Notes: generated by a model not told the origin, from the sequence alone. Numbered from the stretch's first letter, positions 17,708 through 26,947 are shown. The stretch is 64,000 nt of DNA from Pseudomonadota bacterium (GCA_023417315.1 JAEZFW010000033.1:61325-125324), one strand, 5' to 3'. Numbers and translations are program-made.

Positions 17708-18955
17708 ATGAGACTCAAAGCCGCCGTTCTAATTGCCTGTTCATTGCTGCTGACGCTGCCGGCCGCGGCACAAACCTATGAAGCGCAGTACACCGCGCAG
17801 GTTCAACCTTCGCGCGATACGATCGATGTCGAGATCCAGTTGAAAGGTGAGCGACTGCCGAGCCGGATCAGGCTACGCATCGATCCTGATCGGCATACCG
17901 AGTTTCGTTCGACGGACACTTTGGACGTGACCGACAACGAAGTGACGTGGCGGCCGAAGGGCAAGCTATCCCGCCTGCGCTATCGCTTCAAGGTGAATCA
18001 CGAGCGCGCACCGAAGCGCTACGACTCGTTCATGAATAAAGAGTGGGCGCTGTTCCGCGGCGACAAGCTCGTGCCCCGCACGCGCGTGACCGCGCCGCGG
18101 GGGCTCACTGCACAAAGCACGATCCAGTTCGTTCTGCCTGAAGGATGGTCGATTGCCACACCTTACGCCCCTCACGGAATGAAAGCGTTCGCTATCGATG
18201 ATCCAGATCGGCGTTTCGATCGCCCCGAAGGATGGATGCTCGCGGGTAAGATCGGGGTGCGCGCGGAGAAAATCGGTCATGTGCAAGCGACAATCGCAGC
18301 GCCCGTCGGTGAAAGCGCACGTCGCCAAGACATGCTCGCCTTCCTGAACTGGAATCTTCCGCATTTGCTCGAAGTTTTCGATGCCTTCCCGGCGCGCCTT
18401 CTGATCGTCTCAGCGGGCGATCCGTTGTGGCGTGGGGGGTTGTCGGGTCCGGCATCGATGTTCCTGCACAGCGATCGACCGCTCATCAGCGAGAACCGCA
18501 CGAGCACGATGCTGCATGAGCTCGTGCATGTCGGGATGTCGATCCGTGGCGATGAGGAGAGCGACTGGATCGTCGAAGGCCTCGCCGAGTTCTACTCGAT
18601 CGAGACCTTGCGGCGTTCGGGCGGCATCAGCGAACGTCGCTATCAGCAAGCCCTTGCGGACATGCAGCGCTGGGCGAAACGCGCGCCGACGCTCTTTGAG
18701 CGCAGCTCGGGCGGTGCGACGACTGCCCGCGCAGTCATCGTTCTGCATGGCGTCGATCGCGAGATTCGGCGCATGACGAACAACCGCAGAAGCTTGGATG
18801 ATGTCGCTCGCGCGCTCGCGCGCAAGGGCGGCGAGGTGAACCTTGAGCGCTTGCAGAACACGGCGAGCTCAGTGGCCGGGGGACCGCTCACCACGCTCCA
18901 ACGCGACCAACTTGCGAAACCGCCGAAGCCGGTCGTGCCGGAAACGAGCCCTTGA
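17708..18955 (+). CDS. Secreted HExxH zinc metallopeptidase
   Basis: Exported protein of 415 aa. The signal peptide MRLKAAVLIACSLLLTLPA ends at AAAQ. The N-terminal 200 residues are beta-rich and resemble the accessory domain of M61-like peptidases. The zinc motif HELVH sits near residue 270, with the third ligand Glu in WIVEGLAEFYS about 25 residues later, the gluzincin arrangement. The enzyme should act in the periplasm or outside. No operon partner; it is convergent with the Gfo/Idh/MocA gene. The exact peptidase family cannot be fixed by eye. Confidence 0.78.
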   Translation: MRLKAAVLIACSLLLTLPAAAQTYEAQYTAQVQPSRDTIDVEIQLKGERLPSRIRLRIDPDRHTEFRSTDTLDVTDNEVTWRPKGKLSRLRYRFKVNHERAPKRYDSFMNKEWALFRGDKLVPRTRVTAPRGLTAQSTIQFVLPEGWSIATPYAPHGMKAFAIDDPDRRFDRPEGWMLAGKIGVRAEKIGHVQATIAAPVGESARRQDMLAFLNWNLPHLLEVFDAFPARLLIVSAGDPLWRGGLSGPASMFLHSDRPLISENRTSTMLHELVHVGMSIRGDEESDWIVEGLAEFYSIETLRRSGGISERRYQQALADMQRWAKRAPTLFERSSGGATTARAVIVLHGVDREIRRMTNNRRSLDDVARALARKGGEVNLERLQNTASSVAGGPLTTLQRDQLAKPPKPVVPETSP

Positions 18956-18970
18956 GGCGGAGAAGAAGAA

Positions 18971-19100
18971 TTTCTCGCCAAGCACGCAGAGTCCGCAAAG
19001 GAAGAGAAGAGCAAGATTCTGAATCGTCGTTGCGCCGAAAATCTTCTGATTCGAATTGCCTTGTCTGGCTGTGCGAGCTTTGCGGGCTCGGCGAGAGTCT
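18971..19100. repeat. Nonamer-repeat palindrome between convergent genes
   Basis: Left arm 18971-19006 repeats units such as CTCGCCAAG, CACGCAGAG and TCCGCAAAG (period 9); right arm 19065-19100 is the inverted form (CTTTGCGGG, CTCGGCGAG). It lies between the stops of the metallopeptidase and the oxidoreductase and may end transcription of both. Confidence 0.75.
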
Positions 19101-19107
19101 CCTCGGT

Positions 19108-20067
19108 TCAGGGCGTCGAGCGCTGCACGAGCTCCGTGATTCGCATGGCCGTCTCAAGCGCGCGAAGACCGTCCTCGCCAGTCACGACCGGTTCGCTGCG
19201 CGTGCGGACCGCCTCTAAGAAAGCTGCTATTTCATCGCGCAGCGCGTCCCCTTGATCGAACGACTCTTCTTCGATCGACACCTGCGCGGGCGATTCAACC
19301 GTCGTCGCGGAATCCTTCTTACGAATCACCGTCAGGATCTTCTGCTGCGAGTCGATCGACAGGTAAGCATCGTCCTGGAAGATGCGAATCTTGCGCTCTT
19401 GTTTGAGGCTGATCCGGCTCGCTGTCGTATTCGCAACGCAGCCGCCTTTGAATCGTAGGCGCGCATTGGCGATGTCGATCTCGTCCGAGAAGACGCTGGA
19501 GCCGACTGCATCGATGCTTTCGATCGGCTCGCCCACGAGCTCCTGAATGAGATCGATGTCGTGAATCATCAGGTCCAACACGACACTGACATCGCTTCCG
19601 CGTTGCTTGAACGGCGCGAGTCGATGGGATTCGACGAAGCGCGGCGCTTTGAGCTTCGCGACCGCAGCGACAACTGCCGGGTTGAATCGCTCGAGATGAC
19701 CGACTTGCAGCACGCAGCCGCGCCGCCTGGCGATGTCGATGAGCTCACGAGCTTCAGCGACGGTGGTCGCAATCGGCTTCTCCACCAGCACGTGAATCCC
19801 ACCGTCGAGCAGCTCGCAACCGATGCGATGATGCAGCGGCGTCGGCACCGCGAGGCTGACCGCATCCACGCGTCCAATGAGAGCGCGATAATCGCCCAGT
19901 GCCTCGACACCGAGCTCAGCTCCGACCTTCGCGGCGGCGTCCGCGTTGGCATCTGCGACGGCAACGAGGTGCGACCCAGGCAGCTGAGCGTATTTCTGCG
20001 CATGAAATCGCCCTAGATAGCCGACACCCACGACGGCGGTACGAAGTGAAGCATCATTCGGGGTCAC
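19108..20067 (-). CDS. Gfo/Idh/MocA family NAD(P)-dependent oxidoreductase
   Basis: Soluble oxidoreductase of 319 aa. The Rossmann motif AVVGVGYLGRFHAQKYA is at the N-terminus, the conserved EKPIA lies near residue 95, and the catalytic-region His pair is in LMIHDIDLI. The family acts on sugars and cyclitols. The sequence plan resembles UDP-GlcNAc 3-oxidases (GnnA) and related Gfo proteins linked to cell-envelope sugars, but no aminotransferase partner or lpx gene is nearby, so the substrate is open. It is monocistronic, divergent from the small membrane protein gene at 20217. Confidence 0.82.
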   Translation of the reverse strand: MTPNDASLRTAVVGVGYLGRFHAQKYAQLPGSHLVAVADANADAAAKVGAELGVEALGDYRALIGRVDAVSLAVPTPLHHRIGCELLDGGIHVLVEKPIATTVAEARELIDIARRRGCVLQVGHLERFNPAVVAAVAKLKAPRFVESHRLAPFKQRGSDVSVVLDLMIHDIDLIQELVGEPIESIDAVGSSVFSDEIDIANARLRFKGGCVANTTASRISLKQERKIRIFQDDAYLSIDSQQKILTVIRKKDSATTVESPAQVSIEEESFDQGDALRDEIAAFLEAVRTRSEPVVTGEDGLRALETAMRITELVQRSTP

Positions 20068-20216
20068 GGCAGATCCTCGTCAGGGGCATCAGGCGATCAT
20101 AGTGGAAGGGCAACCGACCGCCCAATCGCCCGAGCCGCTCGCCGACTTGCGAGGCGGGCCATGAGCCGCCAACATGCGCGCGCAACTTCTACCGGCGGCG
20201 GGTCGTCAAACGCGAC

Positions 20217-20609
20217 ATGGACACGAAATCGAATCGACAAGTCAGCGAATCGCGTGCGAATCGGCGCGCGCGCTTCGAGATCGTTCTTGCAAGCATCTTG
20301 CTCGCGTTCGGCCTCTTCATCCTCCCCGCGTTGATCTACATCGTCGGCACGCTGTTGCTCGGCCCATATGGCGAGAAGGCTGGGTTGGGCCGGTTCTACG
20401 CGGATTTTTTCGGCGATCTGATCGAGCCCTCAGGCCGAGCGTGGGCACTCGCGCTCGGACCTTTCGTGCTGGTCAGTGTATTGCGCCTGCTCTTCTTGGA
20501 TGTTCGCCGCCCCGCGGCTGACGAGGACGAGCCAAGCGCCGCGCCGCCGCAGGGAGCCGAACCCGCGCGAGAGCACGCTCGAGTGGAGCCTCGGGTGTCC
20601 CTGGAGTAA
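20217..20609 (+). CDS. Small two-span membrane protein of unknown function
   Basis: Protein of 130 aa: a basic N-terminus (ESRANRRARFE), a long hydrophobic stretch about 22-48, a loop with GPYGEKAGLGRFYADFFGDL, a second hydrophobic segment about 78-98, then an acidic, Pro-rich tail. I recognise no family. The hydrophobic pattern and positive N-terminus suggest a real inner-membrane protein. The 3' tail has low-complexity composition. Confidence 0.6.
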   Translation: MDTKSNRQVSESRANRRARFEIVLASILLAFGLFILPALIYIVGTLLLGPYGEKAGLGRFYADFFGDLIEPSGRAWALALGPFVLVSVLRLLFLDVRRPAADEDEPSAAPPQGAEPAREHARVEPRVSLE

Positions 20610-20637
20610 GCGCAGGGGCCGGCGGCAGCCTCGAATA

Positions 20638-20653
20638 TGTGACGTCCGTCACA
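20638..20653. promoter_or_regulatory. CRP-type binding site
   Basis: TGTGACGTCCGTCACA is an exact TGTGA-N6-TCACA palindrome, the core of the CRP/Vfr/Clp consensus, with near-symmetric AT flanks. It lies 114 nt before the ATG of the 75-aa protein gene and 29 nt after the preceding stop, so it probably controls the small gene. Binding is predicted from sequence only. Confidence 0.65.
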
Positions 20654-20766
20654 ATATCGCGCGTCGGCAATTTGCGACGCAGCATACCTCTGTACTCTTC
20701 CGCCCATAAGAACAAAAGCTTGCTGATTGTTGATCATCTTTAGTTTTTTCGGGAAGGGTTGAAAGA

Positions 20767-20994
20767 ATGTGGTTCGCTAAGTGGTTTGGCGGACGGAAGA
20801 ACGAGCACGAGGACGACGAGCCCGCACGGTTTTCTGCTCCGGAGCCGATCCAGGTTCAAAAGACGGTGCAGCGCTCTGCAGCGCAAGCTCCCGACGTCGC
20901 CAAGATTTCGGCTAAGAAAAAGAAGGGATTCGACCCGTACAACAGCGGCTCCTTCGACCGCCAGAACGCCTGGGAGCGCACCAACCTTCGCTGA
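20767..20994 (+). CDS. Small conserved basic protein of unknown function
   Basis: Protein of 75 aa without signal peptide or clear membrane span. It begins MWFAKWFGGRKNEHEDDE and ends KKKKGFDPYNSGSFDRQNAW plus ERTNLR. The end looks like a compact conserved motif that I think occurs in small proteins of related gammaproteobacteria, though I cannot name the family. AAGGG 8 nt before the ATG and an AT-rich upstream region support expression. A CRP-type site lies 114 nt upstream, so it may respond to cAMP. Confidence 0.65.
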   Translation: MWFAKWFGGRKNEHEDDEPARFSAPEPIQVQKTVQRSAAQAPDVAKISAKKKKGFDPYNSGSFDRQNAWERTNLR

Positions 20995-21038
20995 TCGAAG
21001 CACTTACGCACTGGGTGTCGAACCCTTCAGCGCGTAAG

Positions 21039-21059
21039 AACGGAAATTTTCATCCGTTT
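21039..21059. terminator. Short hairpin downstream of the 75-aa gene
   Basis: AACGGA and TCCGTT form a 6-bp stem around AATTTTCA, followed by TTC on the plus strand. It lies between convergent small genes and may end both. Weak without folding. Confidence 0.35.
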
Positions 21060-21106
21060 CAACGGACACCGGAGGGGCTTTTAGGGGTTTCCCCCATGTC
21101 TGGCCG

Positions 21107-21394
21107 TCAGCGTGGCCAGTACAAGAACACCAGTGCCGACACACACAGCCACATCCCAGCTTGCGCCGCGTGCCGCCAGCCGAGACGCTTCAGCGTCGCG
21201 AATAGGCTCATGCCGGAGGCCAGGGTGAGCAGTGCGAATACCCCTGCACCCTGCAGCAAGGCTGCAAACTCGCCTAGCATTTCGGGGTATCTTCCCTTCA
21301 GCACTAGGAAAATCACGATCACGCCCCCAAGACCGAACGTTATCGCGGCTGCCGAGCCGAAGATGATGGCGTTCAGAACGGCGAAGGGGCGCAT
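21107..21394 (-). CDS. Small membrane protein of unknown function
   Basis: Protein of 95 aa with three likely hydrophobic spans (about 5-33, 41-65 and 72-93), joined by short basic loops (KGRYPEM, KRLGWRH), and ending LYWPR. Most of its length would lie in the inner membrane. No family recognised. It faces away from prc, so prc and this gene are divergent, with about 130 bp between their starts. Confidence 0.6.
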   Translation of the reverse strand: MRPFAVLNAIIFGSAAAITFGLGGVIVIFLVLKGRYPEMLGEFAALLQGAGVFALLTLASGMSLFATLKRLGWRHAAQAGMWLCVSALVFLYWPR

Positions 21395-21521
21395 CGGGTC
21401 AGCAACAAGTTGTACGCAGTACGGGCGCCGCGTACTTGATCGGCGTGCGGTGTCTCTCTAGCCTTGGACATATTTGATTCGGAGCCGTCAGTCGACCTCA
21501 GCTCAACGAGGAATTGAAACA

Positions 21522-23693
21522 GTGTATCAGTCGACATCGAAGGAACCCGCCTCGAACGCTCCGACGCGTCGGCGCGCGACCTTGTTTTTCAGCCTGCCTG
21601 CCCTGCTCGTCCTTTGCGGCCTCTTGGCGGGAACGGCACAGGCGCCGGTAGCGAAGGCGGTCGCGACGACCAGCGCGCAGGATCTGGCGCCCACCGAACG
21701 TCAGCGTCGCGTGAGCAAGCTCGTGAGCAACGTCATCGAACGCTCGCACTATCGCCAATCGCCGATCAACGATCCAGTCTCCTCACTCGTGCTCGATCGC
21801 TTCCTGCAGCAGCTCGATGCCTCGCGCAGCTATTTTCTGGCGAGCGACATCGCCGAGTTCGAGCGTTTCCGCTATCAACTCGACGAGGCCGTCGTCGCAG
21901 GTCAGCTCGAGCCCGTATTCACGATCTTCAATCGCTTCCAGCAACGCAATCGCGAGCGCGTCGCGTATGCCCTGGAGCTCTTGAACTCCGAGCCGAACTT
22001 CGCGACCGACGAGTACTTCGAGTTCGATCGCGAGAAGGCACCTTGGCCCAAGACCGAAGCCGAGCTCAATGAAATCTGGCGCAAGCGAGTCAAGAACGAT
22101 GCCGTCTCGCTGATGTTGACGGAGAAGACGTGGCCCGAGACGCGCGACATCCTGCAGAAGCGTTATGAGCGCGTGCTCAAGCGCAACGAGCAGATCACGA
22201 GCGATGACATTTTCGAAGTGTTCATGAACTCGTTCGCGCATGTGTTCGATCCTCACTCGAGCTATTTCTCGCCGCGTAACTCCGAGGAATACAAAATACA
22301 GATGAGTCTGTCGTACGAGGGTATCGGCGCTTCGCTGCAGCTCGTCGACGATTACGTGACGGTGCTCAACGTGTTGCCGGGTGGCCCGGCTGCGGTGAAC
22401 GGCACTCTGAACGCCAACGATCGCATCATCGCCGTCGGTGAAGGCAAGAAAGGCAAGATGGTCGACGTGATCGGCTGGCGTTTGGACGACGTCGTGCAGA
22501 TCATTCGCGGCAAAGTCGGAACGACCGTGCGCTTGGAAATCCTGCCGGCCGGCGCAGCACCCGGCTCGCCCGAGACAATCCTCGAGCTCGTTCGCAACAA
22601 AGTCACGCTCGAGGCGCAAGCCGCGCAGAAGGAAGTGCGCAAGGTGAAGCGCAACGATCGTGAGCTTGCGGTCGGAATCATCAACGTTCCGAGCTTCTAT
22701 CAAGACTTCGAAGCGAAATCCGCGGGCGCGAAGGACTATCGCAGCACGACACGCGATGTGCGCAAGCTCATCGACGAGTTGAAGGCGGAAGGCGCTCAGG
22801 CGCTCATCGTGGATCTGCGCGGTAACGGTGGCGGTCACCTCACCGAAGCAACCGCGCTTTCCGGATTGTTCATCCCGCAGGGCCCGATCGTGCAACTGCG
22901 CGAAACCGGCGGGCGTGTCGAAGTGCTAGATGATCCAGAGCCGAGCGTCGCGTGGGAGGGTCCCCTCGTCGTGCTGGTCGATCGTTTCAGCGCATCCGCA
23001 TCCGAAATCTTCGCCGCCGCCATCCAGGATTACGGCCGTGGCGTCGTCGTCGGGCAGCAGACCTTCGGCAAAGGCTCGGTGCAGAACCTCTATCCGCTCG
23101 ACCGCTATGCGTTAGGAACGGACCCCGGGTTCGGCCAGCTCACGGTGACGATCGGTAAGTACTATCGTGTCACGGGCGAGAGCACACAGCATCGCGGCGT
23201 GCAGCCTGACATCGCGATGCCAACCGCCATCAGCCCGGAGGAAGTCGGTGAAAGCACGCGTGAGAGCGCCCTACCCTGGGATCGCATTCGACCTGTGGAC
23301 TTCGGCAAGGAGGCGGCGCTCTCTCAGGCCGTCGCCACACTCTCGCAAGCACACGAAGAGCGCATCGCAGTCGACCCGAACTTCAAGCTGCTGCTCGCCG
23401 ATCTTGAGTCTTACGAGAAAGTGCGGACGCAGAAGAAGCTCTCGCTGAATTTGCAAGCCCGCATCAGTGAGCGCGAGCGTCTCGAGAAGGAGCGGCTGGA
23501 TCGCGAGAACCAACGTCGCGCGGCTCGCGGTCAACCTCCGATCTCGAAGCTGGCCGACCTCGGCGATTCGGATCCGCCGGATCCGATCCTCGATGAAACT
23601 GCGGAAATCGCGGCTGACCTGAGCAGAATGCAGGGGTTGTACCTTTCACGTGTCAAAGCGGAAGCAGCTTCGCAGGGCGAGAAAGCGCTCTAG
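21522..23693 (+). CDS. prc: Tail-specific (C-terminal processing) protease Prc
   Basis: Periplasmic S41 serine protease of 723 aa that trims or degrades proteins by their C-termini, including envelope lipoproteins and peptidoglycan enzymes in E. coli. It has a signal anchor (about 17-37), an N-terminal helical domain, a PDZ domain (about 255-340), and the protease core with nucleophile Ser in RFSASASEIF near 490 and Lys in FGKGSVQNLY near 516. A C-terminal charged domain (DUF3340-like) follows. Length is close to E. coli Prc. The start is GTG at 21522, with GAGGA 9 nt upstream; an ATG at 21474 lacks such a signal. Confidence 0.93.
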   Translation: MYQSTSKEPASNAPTRRRATLFFSLPALLVLCGLLAGTAQAPVAKAVATTSAQDLAPTERQRRVSKLVSNVIERSHYRQSPINDPVSSLVLDRFLQQLDASRSYFLASDIAEFERFRYQLDEAVVAGQLEPVFTIFNRFQQRNRERVAYALELLNSEPNFATDEYFEFDREKAPWPKTEAELNEIWRKRVKNDAVSLMLTEKTWPETRDILQKRYERVLKRNEQITSDDIFEVFMNSFAHVFDPHSSYFSPRNSEEYKIQMSLSYEGIGASLQLVDDYVTVLNVLPGGPAAVNGTLNANDRIIAVGEGKKGKMVDVIGWRLDDVVQIIRGKVGTTVRLEILPAGAAPGSPETILELVRNKVTLEAQAAQKEVRKVKRNDRELAVGIINVPSFYQDFEAKSAGAKDYRSTTRDVRKLIDELKAEGAQALIVDLRGNGGGHLTEATALSGLFIPQGPIVQLRETGGRVEVLDDPEPSVAWEGPLVVLVDRFSASASEIFAAAIQDYGRGVVVGQQTFGKGSVQNLYPLDRYALGTDPGFGQLTVTIGKYYRVTGESTQHRGVQPDIAMPTAISPEEVGESTRESALPWDRIRPVDFGKEAALSQAVATLSQAHEERIAVDPNFKLLLADLESYEKVRTQKKLSLNLQARISERERLEKERLDRENQRRAARGQPPISKLADLGDSDPPDPILDETAEIAADLSRMQGLYLSRVKAEAASQGEKAL

Positions 23694-23708
23694 GCGCCTC
23701 TCGGCGCC

Positions 23709-23798
23709 GTGATGCAGGTGATGGATGTGACGAAGGAGAGTGCGCGAGCGCTCAGTCTGACTCACATCACCTACGTCACTTACATCACCTTCATCACC
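23709..23798. repeat. Nonamer-repeat palindrome after prc
   Basis: Left arm 23709-23738 has GTGATGCAG, GTGATGGAT and GTGACGAAG; right arm 23758-23798 has inverted ATCACCTAC-like units (period 9). It lies between the convergent prc and the coiled-coil protein gene, where a shared terminator would be expected. Confidence 0.75.
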
Positions 23799-23818
23799 GC
23801 TTCAGTAGCCGCTGCGCG

Positions 23819-24877
23819 CTACTGAAGCAGTGCCTTGTAGACGTCCCAGTAATCATCCACGAGCACATTGATCCCGGAGCGGTTGGCAGTCTCCAGGCCG
23901 GAGACGAGCGACGTGGGTGCAGGCAACGTGCCGATCGAATCCGTCAGTGGGATCGTATCCGCATCGCTCCTATAGCTCGCGTTGGCGCGCAACGCGTCGG
24001 TGCGTTCTTTGAGGCCGACGAGATCCGCCGCTTTATGCTCGACGATGGTGTGGCCTTCCCTTAGCAACGCCAGCAGCCGACCGCAATCCTCACGATCGCC
24101 GTAGCGAACTTCGAGCAAACGTTTCGTCATCGTTTCCTTCGCGAGCATCGCGAGGCCGCCTGCAGACAGCGCAACCACGAGTTGCTGTGCATAGCCAATG
24201 ACCGCAGTGTTGATGACGCGCCGACCATCGACGGAGATGCCCGGAAATGATGGCGCCTGAGCGTCTTCGAGATCCGCACGCTCATCGGACAGATCGGTGA
24301 CCTGAGTCGCGACGATATCCCACTTCTGACGCTCTGTTTCGATCTCTTCGGCCAGCCGCCGCCTGCGGAAGTAATTCCAGAATCCCTTCATCGAAGCGAG
24401 CTTGCTGCTCATGAGCTTGAGCTGCGCCTCCAGCGTATCGGCGCTCGAGCGCGCGTCCAAGATGCGACGATCCAGGTCCGCCAATTGTCTGCGCCGCCCT
24501 TGATCGAATTCGATCAGCTGGCGACGGCGCTCGCGATCCATCTGCTGCTGCTGCAGCTGTTCCGCGAAGCGCTCCACCTTCATCGCGCAGTTGCGCCATA
24601 GGCCTCGCAACTGAAAATAGACGAGTGCGTGCGCTCCTGCGTCCGGATTGCCGAGGTACTGCTCGAGCGCCGCCAATCGCTCGTGAGCTTGCTCGGCCTC
24701 GAGCTCGTGCTCGCGCACCTTCTCTTGAAGCTTGTGGTGTTCGTTCTGCAGCCGGGAGAGCTCTTTCTTGAGCTCGGCGCGATTCCAATAGAGTTGGAGC
24801 AGCCGAGCTTCATGCTCAGGCGGCTCAGTGCCGGCGATGCGGTGCCGAATCGTATTCAGCCGATCAGAGATACTCAT
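23819..24877 (-). CDS. Coiled-coil protein of unknown function
   Basis: Protein of 352 aa. Residues about 30-80 and 100-210 are rich in heptad-like E/K/L/Q patterns (ELKKELSRLQNEHHKLQEKV), predicting long coiled coils. A mildly hydrophobic region follows (about 222-248, QQLVVALSAGGLAMLA), then a Gly/Asp-rich tail ending VDDYWDVYKALLQ. No signal peptide and no nucleotide-binding motif. The composition is normal for this genome, so it is probably a native structural or scaffold protein. No family recognised. It is monocistronic, with the DUF1249 gene 82 bp upstream on the same strand. Confidence 0.65.
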   Translation of the reverse strand: MSISDRLNTIRHRIAGTEPPEHEARLLQLYWNRAELKKELSRLQNEHHKLQEKVREHELEAEQAHERLAALEQYLGNPDAGAHALVYFQLRGLWRNCAMKVERFAEQLQQQQMDRERRRQLIEFDQGRRRQLADLDRRILDARSSADTLEAQLKLMSSKLASMKGFWNYFRRRRLAEEIETERQKWDIVATQVTDLSDERADLEDAQAPSFPGISVDGRRVINTAVIGYAQQLVVALSAGGLAMLAKETMTKRLLEVRYGDREDCGRLLALLREGHTIVEHKAADLVGLKERTDALRANASYRSDADTIPLTDSIGTLPAPTSLVSGLETANRSGINVLVDDYWDVYKALLQ

Positions 24878-24959
24878 GCAGAGTGTAACGCGCCGGTTTC
24901 ACGCGTCTTGACGCACTTGTGCACGCGCTGAGAGCACGCGAGAACGAACGGACGCCTAC

Positions 24960-25445
24960 TCAGCCGCTGGCAGTCACGCGTCCAGCGAAGCGATGGCCGC
25001 GCTCGACGCAATAATCCAGCCATTTGTTGAGCATGACGTTACGCAGCCACCGATCGCCGAGATCGCGTGCGAGCTGCGAGCGCAAAGATTCGAGCAGCGA
25101 ATGTCGGTGCCAGCGCGCACACGACTGCACTTCCGCCAAACGGGCATCGTGGTATACACGAATCTGAAGATCGGGATCGGCTACTACGCCGTCGGCGTCG
25201 TCGAACAGATACGTGAGCGATAAAGTGGTGGTGTAGCGACTGCGTTCGCCGAGCACGAGATGCAGCGGACAATCTCCCTGCACTTCGGAGATGAGTGTGC
25301 CTTCGATTGTCGAAAGATTCGGCACGAGCCACGCGAGGCGAATGTAGTTGCTCTCGTACAGCGACATCAAACTGACGAAGCTGCCCGGGCGCGAGCGCCA
25401 GCTCACGGGGCAATAAGTGTCGTTTTCGTACGCTTCATCGATCAT
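24960..25445 (-). CDS. DUF1249 family protein (YqiB-like)
   Basis: Soluble protein of 161 aa. The block SLMSLYESNYIRLAWLVPNL matches the start of DUF1249 (E. coli YqiB), and RVYHDARLAEV plus NKWLDYCVERGHRF match its C-terminal half. In E. coli the gene sits with nudF and cpdA; here it follows orn and a DUF938 methyltransferase gene on the same strand. The function of the family is not established. The start ATG at 25445 fits the family; an ATG at 25466 would add seven residues. Confidence 0.82.
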   Translation of the reverse strand: MIDEAYENDTYCPVSWRSRPGSFVSLMSLYESNYIRLAWLVPNLSTIEGTLISEVQGDCPLHLVLGERSRYTTTLSLTYLFDDADGVVADPDLQIRVYHDARLAEVQSCARWHRHSLLESLRSQLARDLGDRWLRNVMLNKWLDYCVERGHRFAGRVTASG

Positions 25446-25606
25446 GAATCGAATATAACACAGCATTTTTGCCGTGCTGGGCTCGGCATGAGACTTGCGT
25501 CACGTCAATGTGGGGACTGGCGAGCGCGGCAGAGAGCGCGCTAGAGGAAGATAGGATTGATGCAGGGAATGTCGTATGGTTAGCGTTCCACGCGACTGCT
25601 AATCGC

Positions 25607-26200
25607 TTACGCCGCTCGACGCCACACGAGCAGTCGATTCCTGGCAGGCATAGAATGGTCTGCGACAAGGATGAGTGCGTTGTTCTTCCCGAGCGCAACG
25701 AGCGCTTGATCGTCACGCAGCCCCATCTTGGCGTCGCGGGCTTTGAGCGACTCATCGAATGCACGATTGGACTCGCTCGTAAACTCACCGTTGCGATTGA
25801 ACGGGCCGTACAAGCAGAAGACGCCGTTCGGAAGCAGTACGCGAGCGATGCCTGCGAACATCTTCTCGACTTGAGGCCAACTCATGATGTGCGCCGTGTT
25901 CGCGCTGAACACGTAGTCGACCTGCTCCACGGGCCACGGGCCTGTTTCTACATCGAGCTCGAGGGGTCCACGCAGGTTCGCTAAGGGCTTCTCTTCTATC
26001 CATGCGGAGATGCCAGCATGGTTTTCCTTGCGATCGGTCGCGATCCACTGCAGGTGCGGCAAGTGCTCTGCGAAGTACGCAGCATGCTGGCCCGTGCCCG
26101 AACCGATCTCGAGCACCGAGCCCGGCGCAAGGAACCAATCTTTGATGACGTTCAGGATCGGATCGCGATTGCGTTCGCACGCATCGGAATAAGGCTTCAT
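25607..26200 (-). CDS. DUF938 class I SAM-dependent methyltransferase
   Basis: Protein of 197 aa with the SAM-binding motif VLEIGSGTGQHAAYFAEHLP at about 29-48, Asp in ATDRKENH, and the motif DYVFSANTAHIMSW that marks DUF938. It is expected to transfer a methyl group to an unknown acceptor in the cytoplasm. The start ATG overlaps the orn stop codon by 4 bp (ATGA), so translation is coupled to orn. No signal peptide. The substrate is not known for the family. Confidence 0.87.
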   Translation of the reverse strand: MKPYSDACERNRDPILNVIKDWFLAPGSVLEIGSGTGQHAAYFAEHLPHLQWIATDRKENHAGISAWIEEKPLANLRGPLELDVETGPWPVEQVDYVFSANTAHIMSWPQVEKMFAGIARVLLPNGVFCLYGPFNRNGEFTSESNRAFDESLKARDAKMGLRDDQALVALGKNNALILVADHSMPARNRLLVWRRAA

Positions 26201-26748
26201 GTCAGTCGCAAGAAGTGAGTTCGATAGTGCTGCAGCTCCTTGATGGAATCGCGAATGTCGTCGAGGGCGAGATGCGTGGAAGTCTTCTGGTAGGTGTTGA
26301 AGATCTCGGGCGCCCAGCGACGCGCGAGCTCCTTCAGTGTGCTCACGTCGAGATTGCGGTAATGGAAGTACCGCTCGAGCTCTGGCATCTCACGCGCCAT
26401 GAAGCGCCGGTCTTGGCAGATGCTGTTGCCGCACATGGGAGAGATGCCGGGCTCGATCCAGCGCTGCAGAAAATCGATCGTCTGTCGTTGCGCTTCAGCC
26501 GCCGTTACATTGCTTGCGCGCACGCGCGCAGCGAGCCCGGACGCTCCGTGCTGACGGCGATTCCAATCGTCCATGGCATCGAGCACGTGATCCGGCTGAT
26601 GGATCGCCAACACCGGCCCTTCTGCGAGGATGTTGAGATCTCTGTCCGTTACGACAGTCGCAATCTCGATGATGTGATCGGAGTCCGGCTTGAGGCCGGT
26701 CATCTCCAGATCGATCCAGATCAGCCGGCTAGGATCTCGTGCGCTCAC
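26197..26748 (-). CDS. orn: Oligoribonuclease
   Basis: 3'-to-5' exoribonuclease of 183 aa that degrades RNA of 2-5 nt, including pGpG from c-di-GMP breakdown. The DEDDh exonuclease motifs are present: IDLEMTGL (Asp, Glu), the Asp in FMAREMPELE-region spacing, and HLALDDIRDSI (His, Asp). Length equals typical gammaproteobacterial Orn. It overlaps the DUF938 gene by 4 bp, giving a small operon. Upstream it is divergent from the M48 protease gene. Confidence 0.95.
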   Translation of the reverse strand: MSARDPSRLIWIDLEMTGLKPDSDHIIEIATVVTDRDLNILAEGPVLAIHQPDHVLDAMDDWNRRQHGASGLAARVRASNVTAAEAQRQTIDFLQRWIEPGISPMCGNSICQDRRFMAREMPELERYFHYRNLDVSTLKELARRWAPEIFNTYQKTSTHLALDDIRDSIKELQHYRTHFLRLT

Positions 26749-26947
26749 TGTGCGATCTACCCCTACCCTTACGTTGTCAGGAGATTCCAGATTGCACGCT
26801 CCCGCGTGACCTGGGGCGCCTGCATCGCAACTATCGCGCCTATCAACGCGAAGACTGCGCGAGCCGCGTTGCCCATCATACCAGCAGACGTTAAGCTCAA
26901 ATGCTCTTCATACATTGGGCTCCGCCGAACGCTGGGATGCCGCAGAT

